A stretch of DNA of 64,000 nucleotides, taken from contig NZ_PCPR01000015.1 of NCBI RefSeq assembly GCF_002979775.1, positions 49,026 to 113,025 of the forward strand. Direction: 5' to 3'. This document shows, piece after piece, positions 1 through 8,565 of this stretch. Below the pieces are notes generated by a model. That model was given only the letters and a program-made list of their open reading frames with translations. It searched no databases and was not told the origin of the DNA. Position 1 is the first letter of the stretch. The number at the start of each line of letters is the position of its first letter. The translations under genes and the position numbers were made by a program. Source of the stretch: Arthrobacter sp. MYb23. Lineage in GTDB: Bacteria > Actinomycetota > Actinomycetes > Actinomycetales > Micrococcaceae.

Positions 1-161
1 ATGGAGACCGACGCCGGGACTTCCGCCACGCTGGCACCGTTGGCTGGCGTGGTTGATTCTGCGACGTCGTGCGCGGATGCCGGCACCGCGGAAAACAGCA
101 GGGCGGAAGCAAAGGCAAGAGCAGCGACGACGGCGGCCAGAAGCGGGCGGATGGTACGCAT
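1..161 (-). CDS. copC: CopC-domain copper-binding protein, 5' end only
   Basis: Partial gene running off the left edge; only the first 53 codons are present. The start ATG at 161-159 has a GGAG ribosome site 10 bases upstream. The N-terminus is a clear Sec signal peptide: MRTIRPL, a long Ala/Leu core, then a VPASA-HD cleavage site that would leave His as the first mature residue. The mature part reads HDVAESTTPANGASVAEVPASV, which resembles the start of CopC/YobA/PcoC proteins, where the N-terminal His is a copper ligand. The family acts outside the membrane in copper binding or delivery. Divergent from the purine permease, with 114 bases between them. I cannot tell whether a CopD domain follows, because the gene is cut. 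Confidence 0.75.
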   Translation of the reverse strand, partial: MRTIRPLLAAVVAALAFASALLFSAVPASAHDVAESTTPANGASVAEVPASVS

Positions 162-275
162 GGGGCGGTTTCTCCTAGTGTTGGCTTCCTTACAGACTAG
201 GCGAATCGTTGGGAGGGCCTGCACCGGACCACATAGGATTTGAGAGCAAACTCCCCTCGATCACCGGAGTCCTCC

Positions 276-1718
276 ATGCTTAAACAAGGTTCTGCAGTAG
301 ACCGTTACTTCAAGATCTCCGAACGCGGATCCACGTACTCGCGGGAAATCCGTGGCGGCTTCGCGACCTTCTTCGCCATGAGCTACATCGTGGTGCTGAA
401 CCCGCTGATCCTCTCCGGGCCTGATTCGAGCGGAGCGTCCCTCGGCTTCACGGCCGTAGCAGCCACTACCGCGTTCGTGGCCGGCATTCTGACCATCCTC
501 ATGGGGGCATGGGCCAAGCACCCGTTCGCTGTGGCAACGGGCTTGGGCGTCAACGCGTTCGTGGCGGTCACGGTCGCCTCGCATCCGGGGCTGACCTGGC
601 CGGACATGATGGGCCTGGTGGTGCTGTCCGGCGTCACCATGCTCATCCTGGTGCTCACGGGATTCCGCACAGCCGTGTTCAAAGCCGTTCCGGAGGCCCT
701 CAAGACGGCGATCGTTGTGGGCATTGGCCTCTTCATTGCGCTGATTGGCCTGGTCAACGCAGGATTTGTGCGCCGCATCCCCGACGCCGCCGGCACCACT
801 GTTCCGCTGGGACTGGGCGTGGACGGCAAGCTCCTGGGCTGGCCTACGCTGGTGTTCGCAGTGGGCCTGATCCTGACCATTGCCCTGGTGGTACGCAAGG
901 TCCGGGGTGCCATCCTGATCGGCATCGTCGTGTCCACGGCACTGGCCGCCATCCTCGAATTCACACTCCACATTGGCCCGAGCTTTGACGGCACTAACGT
1001 CAACCCCCGCGGCTGGTCCCTGGTGGCCCCCACGCTCACCGAATGGGGCGCACCGGACCTGTCCCTCATAGGCAAGGCAAACCCGTTCGGCGCCTTTGAG
1101 CACCTCGGTTTCATCGCTGCAGCTCTGTTGGCGTTCGTGATCCTCCTGAGCATCTTCTTCGACGCCATGGGCACCATGGTGGGCCTGGCCAACGAGGCCG
1201 GAACCGTGGATGAGGACGGGAACATCCCCAACGTGGACCGCGTGCTCCAGGTGGACGCGCTCGGAGCGATCGTGGGCGGCGGCGCGTCTGTTTCATCCAA
1301 CCAGATCTTCGTGGAGTCCGGCGCAGGAATCGGCGAAGGCGCACGGACCGGACTCGCCTCGATTGTCACGGGTGCGCTCTTCCTGGTGGCCATGTTCTTC
1401 ACTCCCCTGATCAACCTGGTTCCTTTCGAAGCCGTTGCCCCCGCACTGGTGGTTGTGGGCTTCATGATGGTCTCCCAGGTGGGCAAGATTGACTGGCAGG
1501 ACTGGGGCGTTGGAATTCCCGCGTTCCTGACCATCGCCCTCATGCCGTTCACCTACTCCATCGCCAACGGCCTCGGCGCAGGCTTCATCTCCTTCGTCCT
1601 GATCCGCACCTTCCAGGGCCGCGCCCGCGAAGTCCACCCGCTCATGTGGGCTGTGGCTGCTGCCTTCCTGCTGTTCTTCGGCATCGGAACCGTGGAAGAG
1701 CTGCTGGGCGTCAAGTAA
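276..1718 (+). CDS. NCS2-family (AzgA/PbuG-type) purine permease
   Basis: A 480-residue polytopic membrane protein, the usual length of AzgA-type adenine/guanine/hypoxanthine:proton symporters (COG2252). Recognisable family blocks are GGFATFFAMSYIVVLNP near the N-terminus, GLGVNAFVAVTVA near residue 90, and the ASVSSNQIFVESGAGIGEGARTGLAS block near residues 345-370. I chose ATG 276 because GGAG lies 6 bases upstream; an upstream TTG at 240 has no ribosome site. Imports a purine base; the exact base cannot be read from sequence. Followed after 98 bases by hutG, but an operator-like palindrome lies between them, so hutG probably has its own promoter. Confidence 0.88.
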   Translation: MLKQGSAVDRYFKISERGSTYSREIRGGFATFFAMSYIVVLNPLILSGPDSSGASLGFTAVAATTAFVAGILTILMGAWAKHPFAVATGLGVNAFVAVTVASHPGLTWPDMMGLVVLSGVTMLILVLTGFRTAVFKAVPEALKTAIVVGIGLFIALIGLVNAGFVRRIPDAAGTTVPLGLGVDGKLLGWPTLVFAVGLILTIALVVRKVRGAILIGIVVSTALAAILEFTLHIGPSFDGTNVNPRGWSLVAPTLTEWGAPDLSLIGKANPFGAFEHLGFIAAALLAFVILLSIFFDAMGTMVGLANEAGTVDEDGNIPNVDRVLQVDALGAIVGGGASVSSNQIFVESGAGIGEGARTGLASIVTGALFLVAMFFTPLINLVPFEAVAPALVVVGFMMVSQVGKIDWQDWGVGIPAFLTIALMPFTYSIANGLGAGFISFVLIRTFQGRAREVHPLMWAVAAAFLLFFGIGTVEELLGVK

Positions 1719-1745
1719 ACGCTCGCCGGGTCCCTGAGAGGGGGA

Positions 1746-1763
1746 AGTCCGGAGTTTCAGACA
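1746..1763 (+). promoter_or_regulatory. Candidate IclR operator upstream of hutG
   Basis: AGTCCGGAGTTTCAGACA, one of four related 18-bp imperfect palindromes near hut genes and iclR. It is centred about 62 bases upstream of the hutG start codon. That the neighbouring IclR protein binds it is an inference from co-location. Confidence 0.5.
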
Positions 1764-1816
1764 CTCCCGGGGTTGGATCGCTGGTTTTCGCCGGCGTGTT
1801 CGGGTGTGCTTGAAGC

Positions 1817-2764
1817 ATGGAAACAAGCGCCCCCACCGTAGACGTCATTCCCGCGCCGTGGACCGGCCGCTTTGATGGGGACGGCGCCGAGCACCGCCGC
1901 TGGTGGCAGGCCATCACGCCGCACACGTCCGCAGCCGCCGCAGCAGGCGCGCGTCCCGCCGTCGTGCTTGGTTTCTGCAGCGACGCCGGCGTCCTCCGCA
2001 ACAAGGGCCGTGCAGGCGCGGCCAAAGCTCCGGCCGCCATCCGATCGGCGCTTGGTCCGCTGGCGTTCCACCTAGACCGTGACGTGTTCGACGCCGGTGA
2101 TGTGGTTGTGGAGGACGACTCACTTGAAGCGGGCCAAGAGCGCGCCGGACGCGCCATTTCGGGACTGCTCGACGCCGGAAACCTCACCGTGGTGCTGGGC
2201 GGAGGCCACGAAACCGCGTTCGCCAGCTACCTTGGCGTGGCCGGCTCTGAAACGGTGCGCGGCAAGCGGCTGGGTGTGCTGAACCTGGACGCCCACTTTG
2301 ACCTGCGTGATGAACCCACGCCGAGCTCGGGCACTCCGTTCCTGCAGATGGCCCACGCGGAAGCTGCCGCTGGGCGCGAACTGCAGTACGCCGTCGTCGG
2401 AATTTCAGAACCGAACAACACACGAACGCTCTTCGATACCGCCAACCGGCTGGGCGTGAAGTACCTGCTCGATGAACTCTGCTCGCCCGAAGCCGCAGAG
2501 GTATTCGTCACTGAATTCCTGGCAGGAGTGGACGTCCTGTACCTGACCATCGACCTTGACGTGATGCCGGCGTCGGTGGCTCCCGGGGTGAGCGCGCCTG
2601 CCGCGTATGGCGTGCCTCTGCCCGTGATTAGCGCGATCTGCCGCCAGGTGGCTGCGAGCGGAAAGTTGCTGCATGTGGACATCGCCGAACTGAATCCGGA
2701 GTTCGATATTGATTCCAGGACAGCTAAGGTTGCGGCCCGGTTGGTCAACACCTTGCTTGCCTAG
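1817..2764 (+). CDS. hutG: Formimidoylglutamase
   Basis: A 315-residue ureohydrolase (arginase/agmatinase fold) predicted to hydrolyse N-formimidoyl-L-glutamate to glutamate and formamide, the last step of the hut pathway. The binuclear manganese motifs are visible: GGGHET near residue 120, LNLDAHFDLRD near 155, and TIDLDVMPASVAPGVSAPA near 245, which corresponds to the SxDxDxxDP block. hutU and hutH lie 2-6 kb away in the opposite orientation, which favours formimidoylglutamase over arginase or agmatinase. No strong ribosome site precedes the ATG. A TGTGCT hexamer 6 bases upstream of it could be the -10 of a leaderless transcript. An IclR-type box lies at 1746-1763. Confidence 0.88.
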   Translation: METSAPTVDVIPAPWTGRFDGDGAEHRRWWQAITPHTSAAAAAGARPAVVLGFCSDAGVLRNKGRAGAAKAPAAIRSALGPLAFHLDRDVFDAGDVVVEDDSLEAGQERAGRAISGLLDAGNLTVVLGGGHETAFASYLGVAGSETVRGKRLGVLNLDAHFDLRDEPTPSSGTPFLQMAHAEAAAGRELQYAVVGISEPNNTRTLFDTANRLGVKYLLDELCSPEAAEVFVTEFLAGVDVLYLTIDLDVMPASVAPGVSAPAAYGVPLPVISAICRQVAASGKLLHVDIAELNPEFDIDSRTAKVAARLVNTLLA

Positions 2765-2826
2765 ATTTCCCGGCCCCTTTTCCAGCCGTCCTCTTCCACT
2801 TAGCCTGTGGGGAGGGAAGGACGGCA

Positions 2827-3306
2827 ATGAGCGCAACTCCTGTGCAGGACAAGTGGGCTTGGGTGGCCGGGCCGGCAGCTGTGATTCTGGGACTTACAGC
2901 GCACATGGTGGCTGGCGGCAGCGCTCCGGCCGTCCCTGTCCTCTTGGCCTTCGCTGCCATCGGCGCTTTGGCTGCCCAAGTCATGGCCCGTTGGATCCAC
3001 GGCCCCTTGCTCTTGCTACTGCTGTCCGGGGTGGCGCAGCAACTGCTGCACTTCGGATTCGACGCTTTCGGGGGCTACTTCCCGGGCAGCGGGTTCCTGG
3101 ACCACCTGCACGGCAGCCAGGCCCTGGCGGACGTGCCCGCCGGGGCAGCCGCCAGCGGAGGCAACGTTCATCTCATGCTCTACACGCACATGGCTGCTGC
3201 CATCCTGACGCTGCTTCTTGCTGCGGGAGTTTCAAAGCTGGCGGCACTGCCTTCCAGGCGCCGCGCTGGCAAGGATCCCGCGCTTGTCCGCGGCTCCCGC
3301 ACTTGA
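2827..3306 (+). CDS. Small membrane protein of unknown function
   Basis: A 159-residue protein with about four hydrophobic segments (residues 12-30, 35-52, 58-75 and 118-140) and a basic C-terminal tail. The ATG has a very strong ribosome site (GGAGGGAAGGA) 5 bases upstream. A His-rich middle stretch (HFGFDAFGGYFPGSGFLDHLHGS and later HLMLYTHMAAA) is reminiscent of small metal- or copper-related membrane proteins, but I do not recognise a family. It follows hutG by 62 bases on the same strand, so co-transcription is possible without implying a role in histidine use. Confidence 0.7.
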   Translation: MSATPVQDKWAWVAGPAAVILGLTAHMVAGGSAPAVPVLLAFAAIGALAAQVMARWIHGPLLLLLLSGVAQQLLHFGFDAFGGYFPGSGFLDHLHGSQALADVPAGAAASGGNVHLMLYTHMAAAILTLLLAAGVSKLAALPSRRRAGKDPALVRGSRT

Positions 3307-3505
3307 ACGTAGCGCTCAACGAACAATCCGCTGATCCGCCGGCTGCCGGACGCACAGCTCGGCAGGTCTCTGGAGGCAACGCGAGGCAACCTGCCCGTAG
3401 CCCGGCGACACCACACCGTAGTTCAGGGACATCCTGCGTAGCCCTGCGAAAAGCGGGGAAACCAACTTTGCCGGGTTCACCGTCGGGCCCCTAGTGTCGT
3501 TTGCA

Positions 3506-3576
3506 CGTGGTGTACCCGAGAGGCCAGGGAGCTGCCTGCAAAGCAGCGTACGCGGGTTCGAATCCCGCCACCACGT
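3506..3576 (+). tRNA. tRNA-Cys (GCA)
   Basis: A 71-base cloverleaf. The acceptor stem is CGTGGTG paired with CACCACG, and the D-arm is CCC/GGG. The anticodon stem is GCTGC/GCAGC with loop CTGCAAA, giving anticodon GCA. The T-arm is GCGGG-TTCGAAT-CCCGC. No encoded CCA. A palindromic repeat follows 27 bases downstream. No integrase or duplicated tRNA end is seen nearby. Confidence 0.93.
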
Positions 3577-3603
3577 CTTAGGGGCCGCCCACCGTCTCCC
3601 GTT

Positions 3604-3667
3604 CGCGAGATGGCATTTGATGGCAACGTTTGGCCGCTCAAACATTGCCGCTAAGTGCCATCTCGCG
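3604..3667. repeat. Extragenic palindrome, family I, copy 1
   Basis: Imperfect inverted repeat. The left arm begins CGCGAGATGGCATTTGATGG; the right arm read on the other strand begins CGCGAGATGGCACTTAGCGG; the tip is near GGCCGCTC. It shares the GAGATGGCA and CAATGTT core with copies at 37265-37318 and 42213-42271. It lies just after tRNA-Cys and could double as its terminator. Confidence 0.75.
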
Positions 3668-3782
3668 GCATTTAAGGTGAGACGCAGGTCACTCACCTGC
3701 CAGTCATCTTACAAATTTTCGGTTCCTACCGATTATGATTGATGGGTCGCCCTCGCATGCGGCACGTAATAGGAGGCCCCCA

Positions 3783-4004
3783 ATGACCCCTGCAATGACT
3801 GCAGAACGCGAAATTCGCCTGTCCTTTTCCAAGGCAGACGAAATCCACGACGGACTCGACCGCGCCGTGGATGCCCTGATCGAAAACGCAGCAGCAGACG
3901 CTAACTGCGGCATTCTGGTGACCCGGCACGAGCCCGGCACCTACACCGTGGCTCTGGACGAATCCGTTCCCTTCGGTCAGACCCGCGAAGTCCTCGCTGC
4001 CTGA
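3783..4004 (+). CDS. Small conserved-looking protein, unknown function
   Basis: A 73-residue soluble protein starting MTPAMTAEREIRLSF and ending near FGQTREVLAA. I chose ATG 3783 because AGGAGG lies 6 bases upstream; an upstream in-frame ATG at 3735 has no ribosome site. The C-terminal half (GILVTRHEPGTYTVALDE) looks like a beta-hairpin region, and the N-terminal half is helical. I do not recognise a named domain. A strong stem-loop terminator follows, and a tRNA and palindrome precede it, so it is probably monocistronic. Confidence 0.75.
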   Translation: MTPAMTAEREIRLSFSKADEIHDGLDRAVDALIENAAADANCGILVTRHEPGTYTVALDESVPFGQTREVLAA

Positions 4005-4035
4005 TACCCCCAAAGTATTTCCTGGCAGCGACGCC

Positions 4036-4102
4036 AAAAACCGGGGCCCGTTCCTTTCCGCATCTACTACCCGCGGAAGGGAACGAGCCCCGGTTTCTGT
4101 TT
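4036..4102. terminator. Strong stem-loop terminator
   Basis: A long inverted repeat: AAACCGGGGCCCGTTCCTTTCCG pairs with CGGAAGGGAACGAGCCCCGGTTT around a short loop. It has a run of A on the left and CTGTTT on the right, so it could act in both directions. It lies 32 bases after the small gene at 3783-4004. Confidence 0.8.
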
Positions 4103-4108
4103 AAGCTG

Positions 4109-4180
4109 CCCCAACCCAAGTAGGTCGCAATTAAGCGCGTTTTCGGCGCTCAGAACGCGCTCAGCTGCGACTCAGTTGGG
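4109..4180. repeat. Extragenic palindrome, family II, copy 1
   Basis: Imperfect inverted repeat. The left arm contains AGTAGGTCGCAATTAAGCGC; the right arm read on the other strand begins CCCAACTGAGTCGCAGCTGA; the tip is near TTTTCGGCGCTC. It is related to the element at 60163-60226, with shared CCAACT, GTCGCAGTTGAG-like and CGTTTTGAGCG cores. It abuts the 3' end of the gene at 4184-4432. Confidence 0.7.
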
Positions 4181-4183
4181 TGT

Positions 4184-4432
4184 CTACGCCCTGCGGAGAG
4201 TCACGCCGTCGGACTTCATGAACAGTTCCTTGCCCTCTTCGGTAACGCCCGCGCCGGAGCGCTCAAGCCAAACAACGTTTCCGCTGCTGGAAATCTCCTC
4301 GATCCGACCGGCCGCGATGACGTGGGCATATTTGACCACTTCAACGGTCTCCCCCACCTTCAACGTCTTCCAGTCGGTAACCGTAGCCGTGTGAGCGCTT
4401 CGCCTGGACAGGACTGCTCCGCGTGCCTTCAT
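4184..4432 (-). CDS. Small protein, probable SH3-like beta-barrel
   Basis: An 82-residue protein starting MKARGAVLSRRSAHTA. The middle (WKTLKVGETVEVVKYAHVIAAGRIEEISSSGNVVWLE) alternates hydrophobic and polar residues as in small KOW/SH3-like barrels, but I cannot assign a family. The ATG follows an AAGGGGTAG ribosome site. A plausible promoter reads TTGACG, 17 bases, CAATAC on the minus strand around 4455-4490. The upstream gap also contains the palindrome CCACAACA-CCGT-TGTTGTGG at 4499-4518. Confidence 0.75.
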   Translation of the reverse strand: MKARGAVLSRRSAHTATVTDWKTLKVGETVEVVKYAHVIAAGRIEEISSSGNVVWLERSGAGVTEEGKELFMKSDGVTLRRA

Positions 4433-4629
4433 TGAACTTCTACCCCTTTGTGGATGTTCTCTGTTGTGTATTGAGTTGTGAACGGTTGACCGTCAAGCCC
4501 ACAACACCGTTGTTGTGGACGTGACTTACACCATAAGTTTTACTACATTTGCCACGCCCCGGTGATTGCGTTGCGAACAAAGACCGGGACGTGACAAATA
4601 TGCCCATCAAATGAGCGTTTTATTCGACG

Positions 4630-6222
4630 TCAGGCCAAAATCCCGACGGCGGATTCGGCGGCCGCACGGACCGCACCGGAGCCAACCAAACGGTCAGCCG
4701 CTTCCAGTTCCGGTGACAGGAATCGATCGGTGCCCGGGCCCTGAACCACGTCGCGAAGCACCTCGAGCACTGCCGTACCGGCGGGACCCGGGGTGAGTTC
4801 GCCGTCGGACATTTGCGTCCGCATGTCAATGGCGCGGGCGCTGGTGACAAGCTCGACGGCGAGCACCCGGCGGAGGTTCTCCACGGACTTGCGCAGCTTC
4901 CGGGCAGCGTGCCAGCCCATGGATACGTGGTCTTCCTGCATGGCGGAGCTCGGGATGGAGTCCACCGACGCAGGAACAGCCAGGCGCTTGTTGTCCGAGA
5001 CCAGTCCGGCCTGCGTGTACTGGGCGATCATCAGGCCGGAATCAACACCGGGATCCGCAGCAAGGAACGCCGGGAGACCGTGCGAGCGGGCCGGGTCCAG
5101 CATGCGGTCCGTACGGCGCTCGGCAATGGAGCTCAGGTCCGCGACGGCGATGGCCAGGAAGTCCAGGACGTAGGCCACGGGGGCACCGTGGAAGTTGCCG
5201 TTGGACGTGACGCGGCCGTCCGGGAGGACCACGGGGTTGTCGATCGCTGCGGCGAGTTCGCGGGAAGCGACCAGCGCTGCATGGTCCACGGTGTCGCGGA
5301 CAGCGCCGGCAACCTGCGGGGCGCAACGCAGCGAGTACGCGTCCTGAACCTTGGTGTCGTTGATCCGGTGGGAAGCGACAATGGACGAGTTGGACAGCAC
5401 GCGGAGCATGTTGTCCGCGCTGGCAGCCTGGCCGGGGTGCGGCCGCAGTGCTGCATGGAGCTCAGGCAGGAACACCTGGTCCGTACCCAGCAACGCTTCA
5501 ACGCTGAGCGCGGCGGTGACATCCGCCGTCGCAAGCAACATGCGGATGTCGGCGATGGCCATCAGCAGCATGCCCAACATGCCCTCGGTGCCATTGACGA
5601 GCGCCAGGCCCTCCTTCTCGGCGAGGGTTACCGGCTCGATGCCGTGCTGCGCGAGCAGCTCAGCAACAGGCGGCTTGCCAGCGGTTCCGTACAGTTCGCC
5701 GTCGGGACCTGCGGCTTCGCCTTCGCCCATGAGGACCAAGGCGCAGTGCGACAGCGGCGCGAGGTCGCCGGAGCAACCCAGCGAACCGAACTCGCGGACC
5801 AGCGGGGTGATGCCGGCGTTGAGGACATCCACCATGGTCTGGAGAACCACAGGGCGGACGCCGGTGCGGCCGGAGGCCAAGGTCTTGGCGCGGAGGAACA
5901 TGATGCCGCGGACCACTTCGCGTTCCACAGCCGGGCCCATCCCTGCAGCGTGACTGCGGATCAGCGACTTCTGCAACTGCGTGCGGAGGTCGTTGGGGAT
6001 GTGGCGGTTGGCAAGGGCCCCGAAGCCCGTGGAAATGCCGTAGGCGGGGACATCGCTGGTAGCCAGATCATCAATGTGCGCACGCACCTTGGCAACGTTG
6101 TCCAGGGCGTCCTGAGAGATGGTCACCTTGGCGTCGTGGCGTGCGACGGCGACCACGTCTTCCGGGGTGACGCCGCTGGAGCCGAGGGTAACGGTGAGCT
6201 GTTCGTTGGAGGTAATAGTCAT
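4630..6222 (-). CDS. hutH: Histidine ammonia-lyase
   Basis: A 530-residue cytosolic enzyme that removes ammonia from L-histidine to give trans-urocanate, the first hut step. The MIO electrophile block reads GSLGCSGDLAPLSH, so the triad that cyclises is Cys150-Ser151-Gly152 instead of the more common Ala-Ser-Gly. Other family blocks are YGISTGFGALANRHI near residue 61, VNGTEGMLGMLL, QDAYSLRCAPQVAGAVRD, and SSAMQEDHVSMGWHAARKL near the C-terminus. It starts 8 bases after the hutU stop on the same strand, so hutU-hutH form an operon read from the IclR-boxed promoter upstream of hutU. No imidazolonepropionase (hutI) gene is seen in the window. Confidence 0.96.
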   Translation of the reverse strand: MTITSNEQLTVTLGSSGVTPEDVVAVARHDAKVTISQDALDNVAKVRAHIDDLATSDVPAYGISTGFGALANRHIPNDLRTQLQKSLIRSHAAGMGPAVEREVVRGIMFLRAKTLASGRTGVRPVVLQTMVDVLNAGITPLVREFGSLGCSGDLAPLSHCALVLMGEGEAAGPDGELYGTAGKPPVAELLAQHGIEPVTLAEKEGLALVNGTEGMLGMLLMAIADIRMLLATADVTAALSVEALLGTDQVFLPELHAALRPHPGQAASADNMLRVLSNSSIVASHRINDTKVQDAYSLRCAPQVAGAVRDTVDHAALVASRELAAAIDNPVVLPDGRVTSNGNFHGAPVAYVLDFLAIAVADLSSIAERRTDRMLDPARSHGLPAFLAADPGVDSGLMIAQYTQAGLVSDNKRLAVPASVDSIPSSAMQEDHVSMGWHAARKLRKSVENLRRVLAVELVTSARAIDMRTQMSDGELTPGPAGTAVLEVLRDVVQGPGTDRFLSPELEAADRLVGSGAVRAAAESAVGILA

Positions 6223-6230
6223 GGTGTTGC

Positions 6231-7958
6231 CTACTTCTCGTTCATCGGGATACGGACGCCGCGTTCGTTGGCGACCTCGACGGCGCGGTCGTAACCGGCG
6301 TCGACGTGGCGGATGACGCCCATGCCGGGGTCGTTGGTCAGGAGCCGTTCAAGTTTCTCTGCGGCGAGGTCGGTTCCGTCAGCGACGGAGACCTGTCCGG
6401 CGTGGAGGGACCGGCCAATTCCGACGCCGCCGCCGTGGTGGATCGATACCCAGGTGGCACCGGAAGAGGTGTTGATCAGGGCGTTGAGCAACGGCCAGTC
6501 AGCAATCGCATCGGAACCGTCTGCCATGGACTCAGTTTCCCGGTACGGGGAGGCCACAGAACCGGAGTCCAGGTGGTCACGGCCGATTACGATCGGGGCC
6601 TTGACTTTGCCTTCCTTCACGAGCTGGTTGAACAGCAGGCCGGCCTTGGCCCGTTCGCCGTACCCGAGCCAGCAAATACGTGCCGGGAGGCCTTCGAACT
6701 CCACCCGGTCCGCGGCGGCGTCGAGCCATTTGTGCAGGTGCTTGTTCTCCGGGAACAGTTCCTTGATGGCCTTGTCAGTCACGGCGATGTCTTCCGGATC
6801 ACCGGACAGTGCCACCCAACGGAACGGGCCGAGGCCCTCGCAGAACAGCGGACGGATGTAGGCCGGGACGAAGCCGGGGAACTCGAACGCGCGCTCGTAC
6901 CCGCCCTTGCGTGCCTCATCACGGATGGAGTTGCCGTAGTCGAACACCTCAGACCCGGCATCCTGGAACTCCACCATCGCCTGGACCTGGCGGGCCATGG
7001 AAGCCTGGGCTTTCTTAGTGAACCCTTCCGGATCAGCCTCAGCCTCGGTGTGCCACTCGGCCACGGTGATGCCCTCCGGCAGGTAAGACAACGGGTCGTG
7101 CGCACTCGTCTGGTCGGTGACCACATCAAAAGTCACTTCCCCGGCCTGGTGGCGGCGGAGCAGCTCGGGGAACACCTCAGCGGCGTTGCCCACGTAACCC
7201 ACGGACCAGCCGCGGCGCTCGTCCTTCGCGGCCTGGACCTTCTTGATCGCGGCGTCCAGATCAGTTTCGACCTCGTCCAGGTAGCGCTTCCCGGCCCGGC
7301 GGCGGAGACGGGTTTCGTCCACGTCCACAATCAAGCACGCGCCATCGTTCAGGGTTACCGCCAGCGGCTGGGCCCCGCCCATGCCACCACAACCACCCGT
7401 CAAGGTCAGCGTCCCGGCCAACGGGCCCTCCGTGGAACCCTCCGCAGCAGGAGCCGGATGGCGGCCCTCCGCGGCCAGCTTATTGCCAACCGCGGCGAAC
7501 GTCTCGTACGTGCCCTGCAGGATGCCCTGGGTGCCGATGTAAATCCAGGACCCGGCCGTCATCTGGCCGTACATCATCAAACCCTCGGCCTCGAGACGGC
7601 GGAACTCAGGCCACGTAGCCCAATCCCCCACCAGGTTGGAGTTGGCCAGCAGCACACGCGGCGCCCACTCATGAGTACGGAACACACCCACCGGCTTGCC
7701 CGACTGCACCAGAAGCGTTTCGTCCTTCTCCATGGACTCAAGAGTCCGGGTGATCGCGTCAAACGCGGCCCAGGAACGAACAGCACGGCCCGTACCGCCA
7801 TAAACCACCAGATCATCCGGACGCTCAGCGACCTCCGGATCCAGGTTGTTCATCAACATGCGCAACGGCGCCTCGGTCTGCCACGACTTGGCAGTAAGCT
7901 CAGTACCCCGGGCGGCCTTGACCGGACGGGCACCAGTAGTGAAATCGGCGGGTGCCAT
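6231..7958 (-). CDS. hutU: Urocanate hydratase
   Basis: A 575-residue NAD-dependent enzyme converting urocanate to 4-imidazolone-5-propionate. Family blocks include [50 protein letters not shown], the glycine-rich [16 protein letters not shown], and [26 protein letters not shown] chose ATG 7958 because AAGGAG lies 7 bases upstream; the frame is open further upstream but without a ribosome site. First gene of the hutU-hutH operon. A candidate IclR box lies about 107 bases upstream at 8057-8074. Confidence 0.96.
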   Translation of the reverse strand: MAPADFTTGARPVKAARGTELTAKSWQTEAPLRMLMNNLDPEVAERPDDLVVYGGTGRAVRSWAAFDAITRTLESMEKDETLLVQSGKPVGVFRTHEWAPRVLLANSNLVGDWATWPEFRRLEAEGLMMYGQMTAGSWIYIGTQGILQGTYETFAAVGNKLAAEGRHPAPAAEGSTEGPLAGTLTLTGGCGGMGGAQPLAVTLNDGACLIVDVDETRLRRRAGKRYLDEVETDLDAAIKKVQAAKDERRGWSVGYVGNAAEVFPELLRRHQAGEVTFDVVTDQTSAHDPLSYLPEGITVAEWHTEAEADPEGFTKKAQASMARQVQAMVEFQDAGSEVFDYGNSIRDEARKGGYERAFEFPGFVPAYIRPLFCEGLGPFRWVALSGDPEDIAVTDKAIKELFPENKHLHKWLDAAADRVEFEGLPARICWLGYGERAKAGLLFNQLVKEGKVKAPIVIGRDHLDSGSVASPYRETESMADGSDAIADWPLLNALINTSSGATWVSIHHGGGVGIGRSLHAGQVSVADGTDLAAEKLERLLTNDPGMGVIRHVDAGYDRAVEVANERGVRIPMNEK

Positions 7959-8056
7959 GGTGACTCCTTCGTCTATGGGAAGTGTGTGGTGGAAAGATCT
8001 TCTGCTTCTACTAAAGCTCCTTTGTCGAGCGGCCGGAACGGCTTTTGGAAGGGTGC

Positions 8057-8074
8057 TGTCCGGAATTACAGACA
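8057..8074 (+). promoter_or_regulatory. Candidate IclR operator upstream of hutU
   Basis: TGTCCGGAATTACAGACA, an 18-bp imperfect palindrome in the divergent region between hutU and the SRPBCC gene. It matches the boxes near hutG and iclR. Confidence 0.55.
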
Positions 8075-8119
8075 TGCTTAGCCCTCGCATTTACTCGGCA
8101 ATGAGCGCATGCTGGACCC

Positions 8120-8557
8120 ATGGCAACGTACCGGGTGACAACCCTCGTCTCGGCGCCGCCCCAGCGCGTCTTCGCGGTGTGGACGGACCTGGATCGGTTC
8201 TCCGAATGGATCGGAGGAGTCACCCGCGTCACCCATCGGGTTGGCCCGCCCAACCAGGCCGGCAGCCGTTACACGGTGTGGTTTGGACGTATGGCAAGCC
8301 CTACGGAAATCCTCGCCGCAGAGCCGCCGCGGCACATCCGCACTCGTTTCGGTAATGCGATCCTGAAGGGCGAGTCAGATGTGAGATTTACGGCCGAGGG
8401 CCAGGGCACACGCATCGACCAGGAGTTCGTCACCCGTGGCTTCATCGCCGGGATTTTCGGACGGCTTTTCGCCCTGGGTTCCTACAAAGGCAGCTTCCAA
8501 GGCGAGCTGGAGACCTTCAGGAAACTCGTCGAGAAGGAAGCCAGCGGGCAAGACTAA
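8120..8557 (+). CDS. SRPBCC-family lipid/hydrophobe-binding protein
   Basis: A 145-residue START/PYP-like protein. The N-terminus (MATYRVTTLVSAPPQRVFAVWTDLDRFSEWIGGVTRV) is typical of polyketide-cyclase/dehydrase-like SRPBCC proteins: a beta strand, then PxxxVFxxWTDxxxxxxW. The core has alternating strands and a long C-terminal helix (FQGELETFRKLVEKEA). These bind hydrophobic ligands in a cavity; the ligand here is unknown. Divergent from hutU across 161 bases, sharing the region that holds the IclR-type box. It is not a known hut function. Confidence 0.8.
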   Translation: MATYRVTTLVSAPPQRVFAVWTDLDRFSEWIGGVTRVTHRVGPPNQAGSRYTVWFGRMASPTEILAAEPPRHIRTRFGNAILKGESDVRFTAEGQGTRIDQEFVTRGFIAGIFGRLFALGSYKGSFQGELETFRKLVEKEASGQD

Positions 8558-8565
8558 GCACCACG

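Noticed and set aside
1725..1745. CTGAGAGGGGG before hutG looks like a thiamine riboswitch piece
   Set aside because: Only the CTGAGA string matches; no other conserved helices or a thiamine gene are present. The nearby 18-bp palindrome explains the region better.
3506..3576. tRNA-Cys as a phage or island integration site
   Set aside because: No integrase gene or repeated tRNA 3' end was seen within several kb; the adjacent dyad belongs to a dispersed palindrome family.
6306..8081. Long open frame on the plus strand through the hutU region
   Set aside because: It is antisense to a complete, motif-bearing urocanate hydratase gene, is low in recognisable protein features, and has no ribosome site. 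High GC content keeps antisense frames open; the same holds opposite hutH at 4813-6294 and opposite the amino acid permease at 35762-37000.
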